Origin: Acidobacteriota bacterium
GTDB lineage: Bacteria; Acidobacteriota; Vicinamibacteria; Vicinamibacterales; 2-12-FULL-66-21
DNA length: 32,848 nucleotides
Direction: 5' to 3'
NCBI GenBank assembly: GCA_003222675.1
Contig: QHWT01000088.1
Span: 1-32,848, forward strand
Shown: positions 32,640 through 32,848 of the stretch, in pieces
Layout: each line of letters opens with the position of its first letter
Position numbering within the stretch: position 1 is the first letter of the stretch
Notes under the pieces: model-generated
The model's database searches: none
Told to the model about the DNA's origin: nothing
Seen by the model: only the letters and a program-made list of their open reading frames with translations
Program-made: the position numbers and the translations under genes

Positions 32640-32848
32640 ATGAAAGCGAGAATCGGAGCATTTGCAGTTGTCGCGGGCGCGGCGTTAGTCCTCTGGGCGA
32701 ACCAACCCTCGACGGCCTCGACCCAATCGGCGCCGCAGGCGGCCCGGCCCGCGCCAGGGACGGATCCAGTCGCGCGGAATCTCGCGACGTTTGACGATTT
32801 GGACTTCAACGTGTTCAGCAATCAGAAGTGGGACGAGCTCAAAAAGAG
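32640..32848 (+). CDS. Secreted ester-cyclase/SnoaL-like protein (5' part only)
   Basis: An ATG at 32640 with GGAGG five bases upstream opens 69 codons to the window edge. A signal peptide (RIGAFAVVAGAALVLWANQ) and a Pro/Ala/Ser-rich spacer are followed by ARNLATFDDLDFNVFSNQKW and DELKK. That phrase matches the opening helix of a group of exported ester-cyclase (SnoaL-like, NTF2-fold) proteins I recall from Acidobacteria. The catalytic pocket is outside the window, so the assignment rests on this short stretch. Confidence 0.6.
   Translation, partial: MKARIGAFAVVAGAALVLWANQPSTASTQSAPQAARPAPGTDPVARNLATFDDLDFNVFSNQKWDELKK

Noticed and set aside
1-32848. tRNA, rRNA, CRISPR array, insertion sequence or attachment site
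   Set aside because: I looked for cloverleaf-like stems, regularly spaced repeats, transposase motifs and terminal inverted repeats and saw none.

Overview
The window is GC-rich bacterial DNA with no rRNA, tRNA, CRISPR array or recognisable transposase. Several gene families point to Acidobacteriota, most likely a Vicinamibacteria-type genome: a PadR regulator coupled to an ADOP-type (acidobacterial duplicated orphan permease) protein, two very large TonB-dependent receptors with an N-terminal carboxypeptidase-regulatory domain, a Ser/Thr kinase fused to a TolB-like propeller, and several secreted metallopeptidases. This assignment is inferred from gene content; no phylogenetic marker is present.

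Layout. 1-4180 (minus): a tight PadR - ADOP permease - PQQ-type beta-propeller operon with two inverted repeats just upstream of padR; the propeller gene runs off the left edge. 4200-5630: a VapBC-type toxin-antitoxin pair flanked by gene debris (tail of a VOC/glyoxalase gene and a frameshifted unknown ORF). 5629-7341 (minus): a secreted AcpA/phospholipase C-type phosphoesterase. 7573-12631: a solo LuxR-type HTH protein diverging from an FHA-GAF-AAA+ sigma54-type activator whose stop codon overlaps the start of a transmembrane Ser/Thr kinase with a TolB-like propeller; a 21-bp perfect palindrome lies between the divergent genes. 12632-13000: an open, secreted-protein-like segment without a good start. 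13001-15872 (minus): an M20 peptidase followed by a five-S1-domain RNA-binding protein. 16061-18642 (plus): an MFS organic-anion transporter whose stop overlaps the start of a LarA-like (DUF2088) protein. 18611-20460 (minus): DUF899 protein, truncated DUF2182 membrane protein and DinB-like protein.

20483-21460 is a small gene graveyard: the C-terminus of an HTH regulator fused out of frame to the C-terminus of a propeller-like protein, an unknown 79-codon ORF, and a frameshifted PIN-domain tail. 21643-26203 (plus): a TonB-dependent receptor, then a Tat-exported enolase-superfamily protein. 26206-30560 (minus, convergent): a second TonB-dependent receptor split by a frameshift, followed by a TPR protein. 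31162-32367 (plus): a secreted M19 membrane dipeptidase; 32640 to the right edge: the start of a probable secreted ester-cyclase/SnoaL-like protein.

The genes suggest a heterotroph that imports oligomeric or complexed substrates (TonB receptors), digests peptides and phosphoesters outside the cytoplasm (M19, M20, phosphoesterase) and handles hydroxy acids (MFS + LarA-like, enolase superfamily). The best candidate for a less-described system is the LuxR-HTH / palindrome / FHA-AAA+ / kinase-propeller locus. The many tails and frameshifts between intact genes indicate repeated small deletions; a few could be assembly errors.
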